A DNA stretch of 64,000 nt from CAVYUC01 sp963783085 (GCA_963783085.1 CAWAMJ010000010.1:62001-126000), one strand, 5' to 3'. Shown: positions 1 to 8,915, counted from the stretch's first letter. Program-made: numbers and translations. The notes: generated by a model from the sequence alone, not told the origin.

Positions 1-2
1 AG

Positions 3-584
3 TTTATTCATGAAATCGATGTGATGAACTGGTATTTAGGTAAAAATCCGGTGAAAGCTATCGGATGGGGAGGACGTCAGCGGCGGATTACCGGCGACCA
101 ATATGATTTTTTCAGTGTGGAATACGTTTATGACAATGGCATGCGGGCGCATTGTGCAGCACGGCAAATCAGCGGATGCAGTAACCAGAAAGTTCAACAG
201 ATAAATGGCACGAAAGGTTATGCCGATGCAGCAGGGAAACTGTACGATTTGCAGGGAAATGAAATCTGGCGTTATCCGCAGCCGGAAGAAGGAGATACCT
301 CGTCGCCATGGAAAGTGACCAATCCTTATGTACAGGAACATATTAACCTGGTGACTGGTATCCGCTCGGGAAAGCCGGTTAATGATGCCGAGGCTCAGAT
401 CAATTCAACCCTGATTACAATAATGGGAAGAATTTCGGCTTACACAGGAAAAGATGTTACCTGGGACGAAATGATGAATTCAGATTTGTACCTGGGGCCA
501 AAAACATATGTATTCGGACCGATGCCGGAAATTACCGAAGAAGTACCAAGGGCAGGAACAGAAAGCACATCGGAACTGGTATAG
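3..584 (+). CDS. Gfo/Idh/MocA family oxidoreductase, C-terminal part (gene starts before the window)
   Basis: The reading frame is open to the left edge, so only the C-terminal ~193 residues are seen. They look like the substrate-binding half of a Gfo/Idh/MocA NAD(P)-dependent sugar oxidoreductase: an IHEIDVMNW stretch, a beta strand with YDFFSVEYVYDNG, and the QEHINLVTGIRSGKPVNDAE segment common near the C terminus of bacterial secreted or cytoplasmic members. The Rossmann domain with its EKP motif lies outside the window. The next gene, 43 bp downstream on the same strand, is a DUF1080 protein. This pairing is frequent in Bacteroidota glycoside catabolism via 3-keto sugars. Substrate unknown. 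Confidence 0.85.
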   Translation, partial: FIHEIDVMNWYLGKNPVKAIGWGGRQRRITGDQYDFFSVEYVYDNGMRAHCAARQISGCSNQKVQQINGTKGYADAAGKLYDLQGNEIWRYPQPEEGDTSSPWKVTNPYVQEHINLVTGIRSGKPVNDAEAQINSTLITIMGRISAYTGKDVTWDEMMNSDLYLGPKTYVFGPMPEITEEVPRAGTESTSELV

Positions 585-627
585 GTGGTTATGATTAAAT
601 ATTGGAAATGAATTCTAAATTAATCCG

Positions 628-1326
628 ATGAAAACATTAATAGTAATTTTGATTTCGATTTTGATTTCCGCAAGTGCTTTTTCTCAAAATCCTCTTTTTC
701 AATTCGGTGAAAAAATGGAATCGGAAAATGTTATTCCCGGGAAAAAAGTAAAAAGCGAGCCGGTACAGTGGTATCAGGTAAATACGGAAGAAGATACCTG
801 GACAATAAATGGGAACGAATTGATTTGTTCAGGCCATCCAATCGGTGTTGTTCGTTCAGGAGAAAAATTTGAAAATTTCATTCTCCACATCGAATGGAAG
901 CACATGGAAGCAGGTGGTAATTCCGGTACTTTTGTCTGGAGCGACGCCGATCCGGGGGAAAACCGGCTGCCTAACGGAGTGGAAGTTCAAATGCTTGAGC
1001 TCGACTGGGTGAACCAGCACATTAAAGACGGGGTGAAACCACCAATTGCTTACGTCCACGGGGAGTTGTTTGGAGTGGGCGGAGTTGAAACTGTTCCCGA
1101 TAATCCGCGTGGAAAAAGGAGTAAATCCATCGAGAACCGCTGCAAAGGGAAAGGCGAATGGAACACATACGATGTGGTTTGTGTGGATGGTACCATTAAA
1201 CTTTCGGTGAATGGAAAATTTGTCAACGGAATCAGCAAATCAACAAAGAACAGCGGTTACATCTGTCTCGAATCAGAAGGGGCTGAAATACATTTTAGAA
1301 ATATAAGGATCATCGAACTGCCCTAA
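628..1326 (+). CDS. secreted DUF1080 protein (3-keto-disaccharide hydrolase-like)
   Basis: 232 residues with an N-terminal signal peptide (hydrophobic run ending ASAFSQN) and one DUF1080 domain filling the rest. This is a concanavalin-like beta-sandwich whose characterised members hydrolyse 3-keto-glycosides made by Gfo/Idh-type dehydrogenases. Family-like stretches are LHIEWKHMEAGGNSGTFVW, GVEVQMLELDW and EWNTYDVVCVDGTIKLSVNG, and the C terminus has IHFRNIRI. It probably acts in the periplasm or at the surface on a product of the upstream oxidoreductase. The functional link is inferred from adjacency and from what is known of the family. Confidence 0.88.
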   Translation: MKTLIVILISILISASAFSQNPLFQFGEKMESENVIPGKKVKSEPVQWYQVNTEEDTWTINGNELICSGHPIGVVRSGEKFENFILHIEWKHMEAGGNSGTFVWSDADPGENRLPNGVEVQMLELDWVNQHIKDGVKPPIAYVHGELFGVGGVETVPDNPRGKRSKSIENRCKGKGEWNTYDVVCVDGTIKLSVNGKFVNGISKSTKNSGYICLESEGAEIHFRNIRIIELP

Positions 1327-1334
1327 TTTTTTAA

Positions 1335-1366
1335 TCCGCCTGGTGATCTTTGCATCGCCGGGCGGA
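1335..1366 (+). terminator. strong stem-loop after the DUF1080 gene
   Basis: Two 12-nt arms (1335-1346 and 1355-1366) pair almost completely around an 8-nt loop, 8 bp after the DUF1080 stop codon. There is no long U-run after it, so it may be a 3'-end stabilising hairpin or a weak terminator between this gene and the convergent gene at 1425. Confidence 0.45.
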
Positions 1367-1424
1367 CTAAAACCTTCAAATTCTTCAAACGGAAGTCTCT
1401 GACGAAAAAATCACTTTTCGAATT

Positions 1425-1694
1425 TCACCCAAAAGCAATGTCTTTTTTCGATATTTTTCGAAAAGCAATCATTGATTCCGTGTCGGTAATACCTTCAACC
1501 TGCGTGATTTTTTCAGTCATTAATTCCGCCAGTTGCTCATTGTTTCCGAGGCGGATGATGGCAACCAAATCAAACCGGCCACTTACTGAATAAACTTCAA
1601 CAATTCCATCGATTTCGGCAAGGCGTTCGCCAACCGAATTTACTTTGTCCCTTTCTGTTTGAATCAAAACGACTGCTGTAATCATGTTTTTCAA
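1425..1694 (-). CDS. stand-alone Lrp/AsnC ligand-binding (RAM) domain protein
   Basis: 89 residues that are just the alpha/beta effector-binding domain of Lrp/AsnC regulators, without the helix-turn-helix. Visible features are the strand TAVVLIQTERD, the central VSGRFDLVAIIRL with the GxxDl-type turn, and the final ITDTESMIAF strand. Known single-domain proteins of this kind bind amino acids or assemble with full-length regulators. It sits 11 bp downstream of the CDF transporter gene on the same strand and is probably co-transcribed with it. Whether it regulates transport is unknown. Confidence 0.85.
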   Translation of the reverse strand: MKNMITAVVLIQTERDKVNSVGERLAEIDGIVEVYSVSGRFDLVAIIRLGNNEQLAELMTEKITQVEGITDTESMIAFRKISKKDIAFG

Positions 1695-1705
1695 TTTTTA
1701 ATTTA

Positions 1706-2566
1706 CTATTCAATGGGTTCGGGATGCACAGTTGACACAAATCCGTACTTTTCCTTTATGGCTGTTTCTATTGTGGTGCAAATTTCATGTGCTTCTTCCA
1801 GCGGCATTTTCGGCGGAAGTTTGATGTGGCAGCTCATCTCGGAATGGTTCCCATAATCGTGAATGTGAATATGGTGCAGGTGAATAGGTTCGTAAAACTT
1901 GCTCTGTGCTGTGTCATGGATTGACTTCAGCAAATCCTCCGACGGACTTTCACCGAGCAGCGAAGTGATTTCCTTCGACAAAATTTCGAAACTGGCATAA
2001 CCAATCATCAGCGCCACAATAAAGCTCAATACCGCATCGGTCCACCAGAAGTATTTCCCAAATATAATTCCGATTAAAATCACTACCGAAGAAAGCGCAT
2101 CTGTGCGGTGATGCCAGGCATCGGCTTTTAAAATGGAAGCTTCAGTTTTTTTCGCTGCCCAAAAGGCATATTGCGCCATTCCTTCTTTTACAATAATTGA
2201 TGAGATTGTTGCTATCCACGCAATTGTGCCAAAAACAGTCTTTTCTTTGCTGGTGAATTTATCAACGGCGCCAACCGCAAAATCGAATGCAATAATGGCC
2301 AGCATCACCCCGATAATGACAGCGGCAATATGTTCTGCGCGGCCATGCCCGAACGGATGGTCCTCATCGGCAGGTTTGCGCGAAATTTTCCCGCCAATTA
2401 ATACAATTACAGATGAAACTGAATCGCTTAACGTATGCCATGCATCGGCAATCAGCGCCAGCGATCCGGTTACAATTCCCGCCCAGTATTTGAGGATAAA
2501 AAGGATGATGTTTCCGGTAATGGAAATCCAACCTTCCCGCGCAATGTATTTGTCTTTTTCCGACAT
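1706..2566 (-). CDS. cation diffusion facilitator (CDF) family metal transporter
   Basis: 286 residues with about six membrane segments and a C-terminal cytoplasmic ferredoxin-like domain. Metal-site motifs are visible in TM2 (ADAWHTLSDS, HxxxD) and TM5 (ADAWHHRTDALSS, HxxxD), with the family stretch DHPFGHGRAEH between TM2 and TM3. The C-terminal domain carries a His-rich HLHHIHIHDYGNH segment likely to bind Zn2+ or a similar divalent ion. Role: proton-coupled efflux of divalent metal from the cytoplasm. The AsnC-domain gene follows at 11 bp. The exact metal cannot be read from sequence. Confidence 0.92.
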   Translation of the reverse strand: MSEKDKYIAREGWISITGNIILFILKYWAGIVTGSLALIADAWHTLSDSVSSVIVLIGGKISRKPADEDHPFGHGRAEHIAAVIIGVMLAIIAFDFAVGAVDKFTSKEKTVFGTIAWIATISSIIVKEGMAQYAFWAAKKTEASILKADAWHHRTDALSSVVILIGIIFGKYFWWTDAVLSFIVALMIGYASFEILSKEITSLLGESPSEDLLKSIHDTAQSKFYEPIHLHHIHIHDYGNHSEMSCHIKLPPKMPLEEAHEICTTIETAIKEKYGFVSTVHPEPIE

Positions 2567-2607
2567 AATTGCAAAAATAGCAAATACCGATAATTAAACA
2601 GAGCTGC

Positions 2608-3321
2608 TTAATTTTTTTCGAGAAATGTTGAGAGTTGCTTTTTAAAGCTCCTGCCAACGGGCAGTTTTTTGTGGTCAACTTCAACAAAACCCGGCCCAAC
2701 CGATTCTATTTTATGAATGGAAACAATATACCTGCGGTGAATTTGCAGAAACTGATTCGCCGGAAGTTGATTCGGTAAATTGCCGATTCGCTCCTTCGTA
2801 ACCAGTTTTTTGTCGTTTGTGTAAGCAATTACATAATCGCCAAGACTTTCGAAATACAGAACATCTGCCAGGTTCACTTTGTAATGTTTTTTATCGGCTT
2901 TTAGAAAAATAAAACTGCGGTTTACGGCATCTTCATTTTCAGGATAAACCGGTTCCCCTTTTTCCAACGCGTGCAACGCCAGGAAATGCTGAATTGCCCT
3001 GGCAAATCGCTCGAACGACACCGGCTTCAGCAGGTAGTCCACTACGTTCAGTTCAAATGCGTCAATAGCATAATCGCGAAATGCGGTGATAAAAATAACT
3101 TTTGGACGGTGGCTCAGAGAACGGATAAATTCTACTCCGGTAATCTGCGGCATCCGGATATCGCAAAAAATCAAATCAATTTTTCCTTTCGATATAATTG
3201 GCATAGCTTCCAAAGCGTTGTTACATTCCGCAACCACTTCGAACCCTGAAAATGAGGCAAGATGATTTTTTATAACCCGCACCGCAATGGGTTCATCGTC
3301 TATTATTATACATTTATACAT
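2608..3321 (-). CDS. LytTR-family response regulator
   Basis: 237 residues. The N-terminal receiver domain has acidic DDEP near the start, the phosphoacceptor in LIFCDIRMPQITG, and the K of VDYLLKPVSF. The C-terminal LytTR DNA-binding domain (from about residue 135) has FLKADKKHYKVNLADVLYFE and the FLQIHRRYIVSIHKI signature. The start codon overlaps the end of the sensor kinase gene by 8 bp, so the two are translationally coupled. Target genes unknown. The nearby MotA/ExbB-like gene at 4628 is divergently placed and could be a target (inference). Confidence 0.95.
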   Translation of the reverse strand: MYKCIIIDDEPIAVRVIKNHLASFSGFEVVAECNNALEAMPIISKGKIDLIFCDIRMPQITGVEFIRSLSHRPKVIFITAFRDYAIDAFELNVVDYLLKPVSFERFARAIQHFLALHALEKGEPVYPENEDAVNRSFIFLKADKKHYKVNLADVLYFESLGDYVIAYTNDKKLVTKERIGNLPNQLPANQFLQIHRRYIVSIHKIESVGPGFVEVDHKKLPVGRSFKKQLSTFLEKN

Positions 3322-4408
3322 TCCTTTCTTCCAGTTCGATGGTTAAATTTACCGAAAATGTTTCTTCTCCGTTTTCAATATTCAGGATATATTTTTCGGG
3401 ATACAACAGTTCCAGCCGCTTTTTAACATTTTTCAAACCAATTCCCTTTGACGTTCGTCCTTCGCGTTTTAACCGGGCATTTTTGCTGTTTTTTATATTG
3501 AAAATCAAATTTTTATCAACTATAACCATTTTTAACTCCACAAAAGCCTTTCCCGCGAAATTGCTTACTCCGTGTTTGAATGCATTTTCCACAAATGGAA
3601 GAAGAATCAGAGGTGCTATTTTTAAGCTTCTTATTTCTCCCGGAAATTGAAGCTTTAGTTTCATGTTTTCTGAATACCGTATTTTTTCTATCTCGATGTA
3701 ATTTTTCAGATTTTTGATTTCCTCTGACAGCGCCACGCGATTTGCGTCGCACCGGTACAAAATGTAGTCGAGAATTTCGGAAAGCCGCAAAACCAGCTCC
3801 GGTGCATCATCCGATTTTTCGAGGGTGAGTCCGTATAAATTGTTCAGCGTATTAAATAAAAAATGAGGTTGTACCTGTGCTTTTAATAGTTTTAATTCGG
3901 CTTCGCGCAGTTGAAGTTCAGTAATCAGTTTTATTTTTTCCAACTCATTTTTTTCCTGTTGAATAAAAAATACCCGCTTTACCTGTTTTACGGCTATTGC
4001 AAAAAATACCACAAAGTTTAATGTAATTACCTGCCACTGCGGGTGCAAAACCGATGGATCGATATACCGCTTTTGATTGAGGATATGAAAGAGGGTATAA
4101 AATACAATTAAAAAAGAAATCCAGGTGGAGGTAAGCAGCGTGTAAAAACTAAACAGAAAAAAACGTGCGTATCTTTTCTGCCAAAGGTATTTCGGCAGCA
4201 AAATGTAATTAAAAAAATAGGTAGACAGCACAGCAACAGGCAATAATCCAGTAGAAAGAATAACCGATACTTCCGGCGATTCGCTGTTCCAGCCAAACAG
4301 AAAAAAATAAAATGTTGCAACCAGTGTCCAGAAAACCAGGTGCGACAAAATCCGGATTGAACGCGAATCCTGGAACAACTTTTTTATTTGATTAATCCTG
4401 TCGGTCAT
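3314..4408 (-). CDS. LytS/YehU-type sensor histidine kinase
   Basis: 364 residues. Four predicted membrane helices fill residues ~20-165. A coiled linker (QQEKNELEKIKLITELQLRE) leads to the His_kinase (PF06580-type) box QVQPHFLFNTLNNLYGL, whose His is the phosphorylation site. The ATPase N box is ILLPFVENAFKHGV and the G box GIGLKNVKKRLELLYP. The protein has no large extracytoplasmic sensor loop, so it probably senses within the membrane. It is the partner of the LytTR regulator whose gene overlaps its 3' end. Confidence 0.95.
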   Translation of the reverse strand: MTDRINQIKKLFQDSRSIRILSHLVFWTLVATFYFFLFGWNSESPEVSVILSTGLLPVAVLSTYFFNYILLPKYLWQKRYARFFLFSFYTLLTSTWISFLIVFYTLFHILNQKRYIDPSVLHPQWQVITLNFVVFFAIAVKQVKRVFFIQQEKNELEKIKLITELQLREAELKLLKAQVQPHFLFNTLNNLYGLTLEKSDDAPELVLRLSEILDYILYRCDANRVALSEEIKNLKNYIEIEKIRYSENMKLKLQFPGEIRSLKIAPLILLPFVENAFKHGVSNFAGKAFVELKMVIVDKNLIFNIKNSKNARLKREGRTSKGIGLKNVKKRLELLYPEKYILNIENGEETFSVNLTIELEERNV

Positions 4409-4627
4409 TTACAAATTAAAGGAATGAAGGTAACAACGATTTGCAGAATTGGAAAATCTGGTCGATTAAATGCACCTTTTTCAAGTCAAACTGCAATTTT
4501 ACCGCTCTTCGCGTAATTTTAAAAGAAAATGCAGTTCGAAAACAGTTTCATACCGTTCAACGATAAAATTCCGGGAGTTGGAACAATGGGTTGTAGTTTA
4601 GCTGAAGTAAATTTTAAAACTATTATT

Positions 4628-5014
4628 ATGAACTTTTTTGATTTTTATCGCGCCGGTGGTCCATTCATGAACCTGATTTCGCTGATGGCCATTTTGACTT
4701 TGGTTATCACTATCTGGAAAGTTATCGACATCGTTTCAAAAAAAATCTACAGTTTTAAACTTATCGATTTGATTTTACTCGGCGGCTCCGTTGCACTGGC
4801 CACAGGAATTTTATCTCAGATTGTCGGGATTATTCAGGCGCTTCATGCTATTATGGAAGCCGGCGATGTATCACCACAACTGGTAATGGGCGGCGCAATC
4901 GTTAGTTTTTATGCGCCCGTTTACGGATTTGTGGTATTTATCTTTTCAATGATTTTCTATTTCATCCTGAAAGAAGTAATCAAAGCCAAAATCCGGCAAG
5001 CTGATGTTCGCTAA
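4628..5014 (+). CDS. small MotA/TolQ/ExbB-like membrane protein
   Basis: 128 residues from the preferred start at 4628 (MNFFDFYRAGGPFMN); the frame is open from an ATG at 4529, but the extra 33 residues do not resemble the family. Three hydrophobic segments: LISLMAILTLVITIW, the segment around LILLGGSVALATGILSQIVG, and the C-terminal VVFIFSMIFYFIL. The arrangement, including GILSQIVGIIQAL, resembles the MotA/TolQ/ExbB proton-channel family, but no ExbD/MotB partner gene is adjacent. It faces away from the LytTR/LytS pair and may be regulated by it (inference). Confidence 0.75.
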   Translation: MNFFDFYRAGGPFMNLISLMAILTLVITIWKVIDIVSKKIYSFKLIDLILLGGSVALATGILSQIVGIIQALHAIMEAGDVSPQLVMGGAIVSFYAPVYGFVVFIFSMIFYFILKEVIKAKIRQADVR

Positions 5015-5015
5015 A

Positions 5016-5708
5016 TCACTTTATTTTATCCGAAACTTTACTAACGAACTTATTCAGAAATGGAAACTGATTGAGCCTCGAAAACAGGCTTCCTTTCCCA
5101 AAGTGAAGTAAGATATTACGCGAATAAACAAAGAGCCCGAGACTATGCGCTGCAAACAATACCGGATCGAGCCGGTAAATGGCGTAGGTAAAAATCATTA
5201 AGGAACCAACGGTGCTGATGATCCAAAAACCAAGCGGCAAAACAGAATCTTTTTGATTTTCGGAATAAATCCACTGGTAAACAAAACGAAATGTAAAAAT
5301 GATTTGTCCGGCTGAACCCCAAACCATTAATAAAAACGATACATTTTCGTTTTTTACAATGGAACTGAAATTATGTGAGTTGCCAAAAATCAGCCATCCA
5401 AGGTAAACAAGCGGAACGGCAACCGCCATTATTTTCGCAACCGGGTGCATCAGGTTCCAGGCGTTTTTCAACTGCAGGTTTCGTATATAAATTCCGTAAA
5501 CGATGAACTGGCCGAGCACAATGGCGAAATCGTTGCGCAGTATTCCGTAGGTCAGCATCAGAATGGAACCGCCAAGGCTGATTTGCCAGTAAACAATTGG
5601 CGAAGTTACTTTTCCGGCCTGTTCCGATTTAAACCATTGCGCAATCGTCCGGGTAAAAAAAAGGATTTGGGCAACAAAACCCAACGTATAAATCAAAATA
5701 TCGCTCAT
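5016..5708 (-). CDS. membrane protein with two LAB_N (lipid A biosynthesis N-terminal) domains
   Basis: About 230 residues from the start at 5708 (MSDILIYTLGFVAQ); a longer frame begins at 5747. Two copies of the LAB_N domain are visible. Copy 1 has GFVAQILFFTRTIAQWFKSE and WQISLGGSILMLTYGILRND; copy 2 has GSAGQIIFTFRFVYQWIYSE and WIISTVGSLMIFTYAIYRLD. Each copy is a three-helix unit, so the whole has six or more membrane segments, a layout reminiscent of PQ-loop/SWEET proteins. The LpxB catalytic domain that follows LAB_N in some proteins is absent. Function uncertain. It is convergent with the MotA-like gene, 1 bp apart. Confidence 0.8.
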   Translation of the reverse strand: MSDILIYTLGFVAQILFFTRTIAQWFKSEQAGKVTSPIVYWQISLGGSILMLTYGILRNDFAIVLGQFIVYGIYIRNLQLKNAWNLMHPVAKIMAVAVPLVYLGWLIFGNSHNFSSIVKNENVSFLLMVWGSAGQIIFTFRFVYQWIYSENQKDSVLPLGFWIISTVGSLMIFTYAIYRLDPVLFAAHSLGLFVYSRNILLHFGKGSLFSRLNQFPFLNKFVSKVSDKIK

Positions 5709-5793
5709 CAGCTGAAAATAAAGGGGGCAAATATAACAATTAAACAAGTGAAAGGAACATGGCTGGGAAACACAAAAGGAAATGAATGAATTA

Positions 5794-6534
5794 TTAGCTT
5801 TCGCTGTAATTTAATTTTTTCAATGTCTGGCGGGCAGCGTTTTGCTGAGCCTCTTTTTTCGAAGTGCCGCTTCCTTTTCCCATTACAACATCACCGATTT
5901 CTACTACAGCGATAAAACGTGGAACTTTGTTTTTATCGTTTGAAATTTCCTCTGTGGTTTCAAACTTGATTTCCTTTTTGTTTTTCTGGCTCCACTCAAT
6001 GAGCTGGCTCTTGAAGTTGGTGTCTTTTTGCTCGATTTCGTTCAGGTCGACAAATTGGGAAAGTATTTTTTTGGTAACAAAATACTTTGTTTTCTGATAA
6101 TCGGTATCCAGATAAATCGCGCCAATCAACGCTTCAAGCGCATCGCCGTAAATGTGGCTTTTATCAATATTTTTTGTTGTATTTGAATCGATGTAAACAT
6201 TTAAACCCATTTCAAACATCAGTTCGGTCAGAAAGGAACGGTTAACCAGCTTTGAACGGGTTTTGGTCAGGAAACCTTCATCCTGTTGCGGAAACCGATT
6301 GTAAAGGAAATCGGCAATAACAGCGCCTAAAATAGCATCGCCAAGAAACTCAAGCCTCTCATTGTTTACCGGATTACCCTGTGAATCGTAAGTCGACGCT
6401 GATTTATGAACGAAGGCTAAATCGTAAAGTTTAAGGTTCCCCGGGTAAAAACCCAGTAAATTTCTTAAAAACAAATAAAACTCTCTTCGCGGCGACGAAA
6501 AGAGTTTTATTCGTTGTGCTATTCTTCTGACCAC
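5794..6534 (-). CDS. rnc: ribonuclease III
   Basis: 246 residues. The catalytic RNase III domain has NERLEFLGDAILG (E62 and D66 of the signature) and the second metal-site region GDALEALIGAIYLD. A double-stranded-RNA-binding domain follows from ~residue 165 and ends with GSGTSKKEAQQNAARQTL. It processes rRNA precursors and structured mRNAs. It is the last gene of the acpP-fabF-rnc operon, 6 bp after fabF. Confidence 0.97.
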   Translation of the reverse strand: MVRRIAQRIKLFSSPRREFYLFLRNLLGFYPGNLKLYDLAFVHKSASTYDSQGNPVNNERLEFLGDAILGAVIADFLYNRFPQQDEGFLTKTRSKLVNRSFLTELMFEMGLNVYIDSNTTKNIDKSHIYGDALEALIGAIYLDTDYQKTKYFVTKKILSQFVDLNEIEQKDTNFKSQLIEWSQKNKKEIKFETTEEISNDKNKVPRFIAVVEIGDVVMGKGSGTSKKEAQQNAARQTLKKLNYSES

Positions 6535-6540
6535 TGAAAC

Positions 6541-7782
6541 CTAAAGTTTTTTAAAAACGATGGTCGCGTTGTGTCCGCCAAAACCAAAGGTATTGCTGAT
6601 AACCACGTTTACGTCTCTGCTTTTGGCAACGTTGAATGTAAAATCAAGGTTGCTGTCGATCTCGGGATCATCTGTAAAGTGGTTAATGGTGGGCGGAATA
6701 ATGCCATGATTTATGGCCATAATACTTGCCAGACCTTCAATTGCGCCTGCAGCGCCAAGCAAATGGCCGGTCATCGATTTGGTGGAGCTGATGCTTGTTT
6801 TGTAAGCATGTTCGCCAAATGTTTTCAGGATGGCTTTTGGTTCAGCAATATCGCCCAGTGGCGTAGAAGTGCCATGAACATTGATATAGTCTACGTCTTC
6901 CGGTTTTACACCGGCATCTTCCATGGCCCATTTCATGACCAGATAGGCACCTCTTCCGTCAGGGTCGGGGGCTGTCATGTGAAAGGCATCGGCCGACATG
7001 CCACCGCCGGCAATTTCGCCATAAATTTTTGCCCCTCGTTTTTTTGCGCTTTCGTACTCTTCGAAAACAAAAGCTGCCGAACCTTCGCCAATTACAAATC
7101 CGTCGCGGTCTTTATCGAATGGCCGGGATGCTGTTTTCGGATCATCGTTTCGGGTTGAAAGCGCCCTCATCGAGTTAAATCCAGCTAATCCTGCTTCGTT
7201 GACTCCGGCTTCGGAACCGCCGGTAATCATGATATCGGCCTTACCCATGCGAATCATGTTCATGGCCTCAATCATGGCGTGAGATGCTGATGCACAAGCA
7301 GTAACCGTAGTGAAGTTGGGCCCTCTGAAACCATAGCGGATGGATATAAGTCCACCGGCAATATTGGCAATCATTTTGGGTATAAAAAATGGTGAAAACC
7401 GGGGGGTCTCTTCTTTGAAAGCTCTGGTTTCTTCGAAAAAAGTCTGCAGACCCCCAATTCCTGCGCCCCAAATAACGCCAACCCTGTCGTGATCGATTTT
7501 ATCAGTATCGAGTTTTGAATCTTTTATTGCCTGTTCGGAAGTTGCGATTGCATATTGCGTAAACAAGTCATATTTCCGCACATCTTTGCGTTCCATATAA
7601 AATTCAGCATCGAATCCTTTTACTTCGCAGGCAAACTGCGTTTTATGCTTCGATGCATCAAATTTTGTTATTTGCGCTGCACCACTTACCCCGCTTTTCA
7701 GGTTTTCCCAGTATTCGCCGACCGTGTTGCCTAACGGATTTACAGTTCCAACTCCAGTAATTACTACCCGTTTAAATTCCAT
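6541..7782 (-). CDS. fabF: beta-ketoacyl-ACP synthase II
   Basis: 413 residues, the usual FabF length. The catalytic triad is complete: Cys163 in TVTACASASHAM, His303 in INVHGTSTPLGD and His340 in SMTGHLLGAAGA. It catalyses the decarboxylating condensation of malonyl-ACP with acyl-ACP during fatty acid elongation. It lies 12 bp after acpP and 6 bp before rnc, matching the classical fatty-acid operon order. Confidence 0.98.
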   Translation of the reverse strand: MEFKRVVITGVGTVNPLGNTVGEYWENLKSGVSGAAQITKFDASKHKTQFACEVKGFDAEFYMERKDVRKYDLFTQYAIATSEQAIKDSKLDTDKIDHDRVGVIWGAGIGGLQTFFEETRAFKEETPRFSPFFIPKMIANIAGGLISIRYGFRGPNFTTVTACASASHAMIEAMNMIRMGKADIMITGGSEAGVNEAGLAGFNSMRALSTRNDDPKTASRPFDKDRDGFVIGEGSAAFVFEEYESAKKRGAKIYGEIAGGGMSADAFHMTAPDPDGRGAYLVMKWAMEDAGVKPEDVDYINVHGTSTPLGDIAEPKAILKTFGEHAYKTSISSTKSMTGHLLGAAGAIEGLASIMAINHGIIPPTINHFTDDPEIDSNLDFTFNVAKSRDVNVVISNTFGFGGHNATIVFKKL

Positions 7783-7794
7783 AAATGAAATTAA

Positions 7795-8031
7795 TTACTT
7801 TTTTGCCGCTTCAATATGTGCAATTGCTTCCCCTACAGTTGAAATTTTTTCTGCTTCATCGTCCGGAATCGCCAGGTCAAATTCTTTTTCGAATTCCATA
7901 ATCAATTCCACTGTGTCGAGTGAATCTGCACCAAGATCGTTTGTGAAAGATGCGTCGTTTGTAACTTCACTTTCATCAACACCTAATTTATCAACGATAA
8001 TAGCTTTTACTTTTGCTGCAACGTCAGACAT
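7795..8031 (-). CDS. acpP: acyl carrier protein
   Basis: 78 residues, highly acidic, with the phosphopantetheine attachment Ser37 in LGADSLDTVELIMEFE. It carries acyl intermediates for fatty acid synthesis. It is the first gene of acpP-fabF-rnc and is preceded by a well-matched Bacteroidota promoter (8083-8114), giving a leader of roughly 45 nt. Confidence 0.98.
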   Translation of the reverse strand: MSDVAAKVKAIIVDKLGVDESEVTNDASFTNDLGADSLDTVELIMEFEKEFDLAIPDDEAEKISTVGEAIAHIEAAKK

Positions 8032-8082
8032 AATTTTCTAAATTTTAGTTAATACTAATTTGTGTTTTAAAATATTTCGCTG

Positions 8083-8114
8083 CAAAGTAATACATTTACC
8101 AACTATAATTCAAA
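8083..8114 (-). promoter_or_regulatory. Bacteroidota-type promoter of acpP-fabF-rnc
   Basis: On the minus strand a TTTG (-33 element, 8111-8114) is followed by exactly 20 nt and then TTACTTTG (-7 element, 8083-8090). The second element differs from the consensus TAnnTTTG at one base. Spacing and sequence fit the sigma-AB promoter described for Bacteroides/Flavobacterium. It lies about 50 bp upstream of the acpP start. Confidence 0.65.
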
Positions 8115-8216
8115 GAAAAAAATTAAAAAAGATTGTACTTTGATGGGTAGGTTAAATTACAATTTCCTAAAATTGAACATATTATTCAAATGTTCTAATG
8201 TAAAATTATTTCTAAA

Positions 8217-8786
8217 ATGAAGGTAAAAAGGATCGCTTTATTTGCATCTGGTTCCGGTACCAATGCACAAAATATTATCGAGTATTTTTCGGGAAACGAA
8301 TTTGCCAGGATCGATTCACTCTGGTCTAACAATGCCGGGGCATATGCATTGGAAAGAGCCCGGCAACTGAATATTGACACATTCACATTCACCCGGGAGC
8401 AATTTTATCAAACCGATGAGGTACTCAGGAAATTGAAAGAACGCGGGATTGACCTGGTCATATTGGCCGGCTTTTTATGGCTTATTCCGTTGAATCTGAT
8501 AGAAAATTTCACCATTATAAATATACATCCTGCACTTCTTCCCAAATACGGAGGGAAAGGAATGTATGGCATGAACGTACACCGGGCGGTAATCGAGAGC
8601 GGTGATAAAGAGTCGGGTATTTCAATTCATTACGTGAATGATAAATTTGATGAAGGGGAACTGATTTTTCAGGCCAGGTGCCAAATCGCGCCCGGCGATA
8701 CTGCAGAAATTCTGGCCGATAAAATCCATCAGTTGGAATATCAACATTTTCCGCAGGTAATTGAAGAACTGGTTAAAAAGATGTAA
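8217..8786 (+). CDS. purN: phosphoribosylglycinamide formyltransferase
   Basis: 189 residues. FASGSGTNAQNIIEYF near the N terminus is the GAR/phosphate-binding loop. INIHPALLPKYGGKGMYG holds the catalytic Asn and His, and SIHYVNDKFDEG the catalytic Asp. It transfers a formyl group from 10-formyl-THF to GAR in step 3 of purine synthesis. It is monocistronic here and divergent from acpP. Confidence 0.97.
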   Translation: MKVKRIALFASGSGTNAQNIIEYFSGNEFARIDSLWSNNAGAYALERARQLNIDTFTFTREQFYQTDEVLRKLKERGIDLVILAGFLWLIPLNLIENFTIINIHPALLPKYGGKGMYGMNVHRAVIESGDKESGISIHYVNDKFDEGELIFQARCQIAPGDTAEILADKIHQLEYQHFPQVIEELVKKM

Positions 8787-8902
8787 TTGCAAAACGCGCA
8801 TAAAAACGGCTGTCATTTTTTGGACGAGGTTAATAAAAATTACAATTCCCCATACGGTGTTAAATATTGTTAACAGGGTTTTCTACCGCTTTTCATTAAA
8901 AT

Positions 8903-8910
8903 TATCTTTG
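8903..8910 (+). promoter_or_regulatory. -7 promoter element of the sensor kinase gene
   Basis: TATCTTTG matches TAnnTTTG exactly and ends only 5 nt before the ATG at 8916. A TTTT stretch lies 20 nt upstream in the -33 position. If used, the transcript would be nearly leaderless. Confidence 0.5.
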
Positions 8911-8915
8911 TTGCC

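Noticed and set aside
4529..4627. Extended N terminus of the MotA/ExbB-like protein
   Set aside because: The 33 extra residues are not membrane-like and lack similarity; the start at 4628 gives a typical N terminus.
6571..7158. 195-residue plus-strand ORF opposite fabF
   Set aside because: Antisense shadow of a fully supported gene; Cys/His-rich composition and no family pattern.
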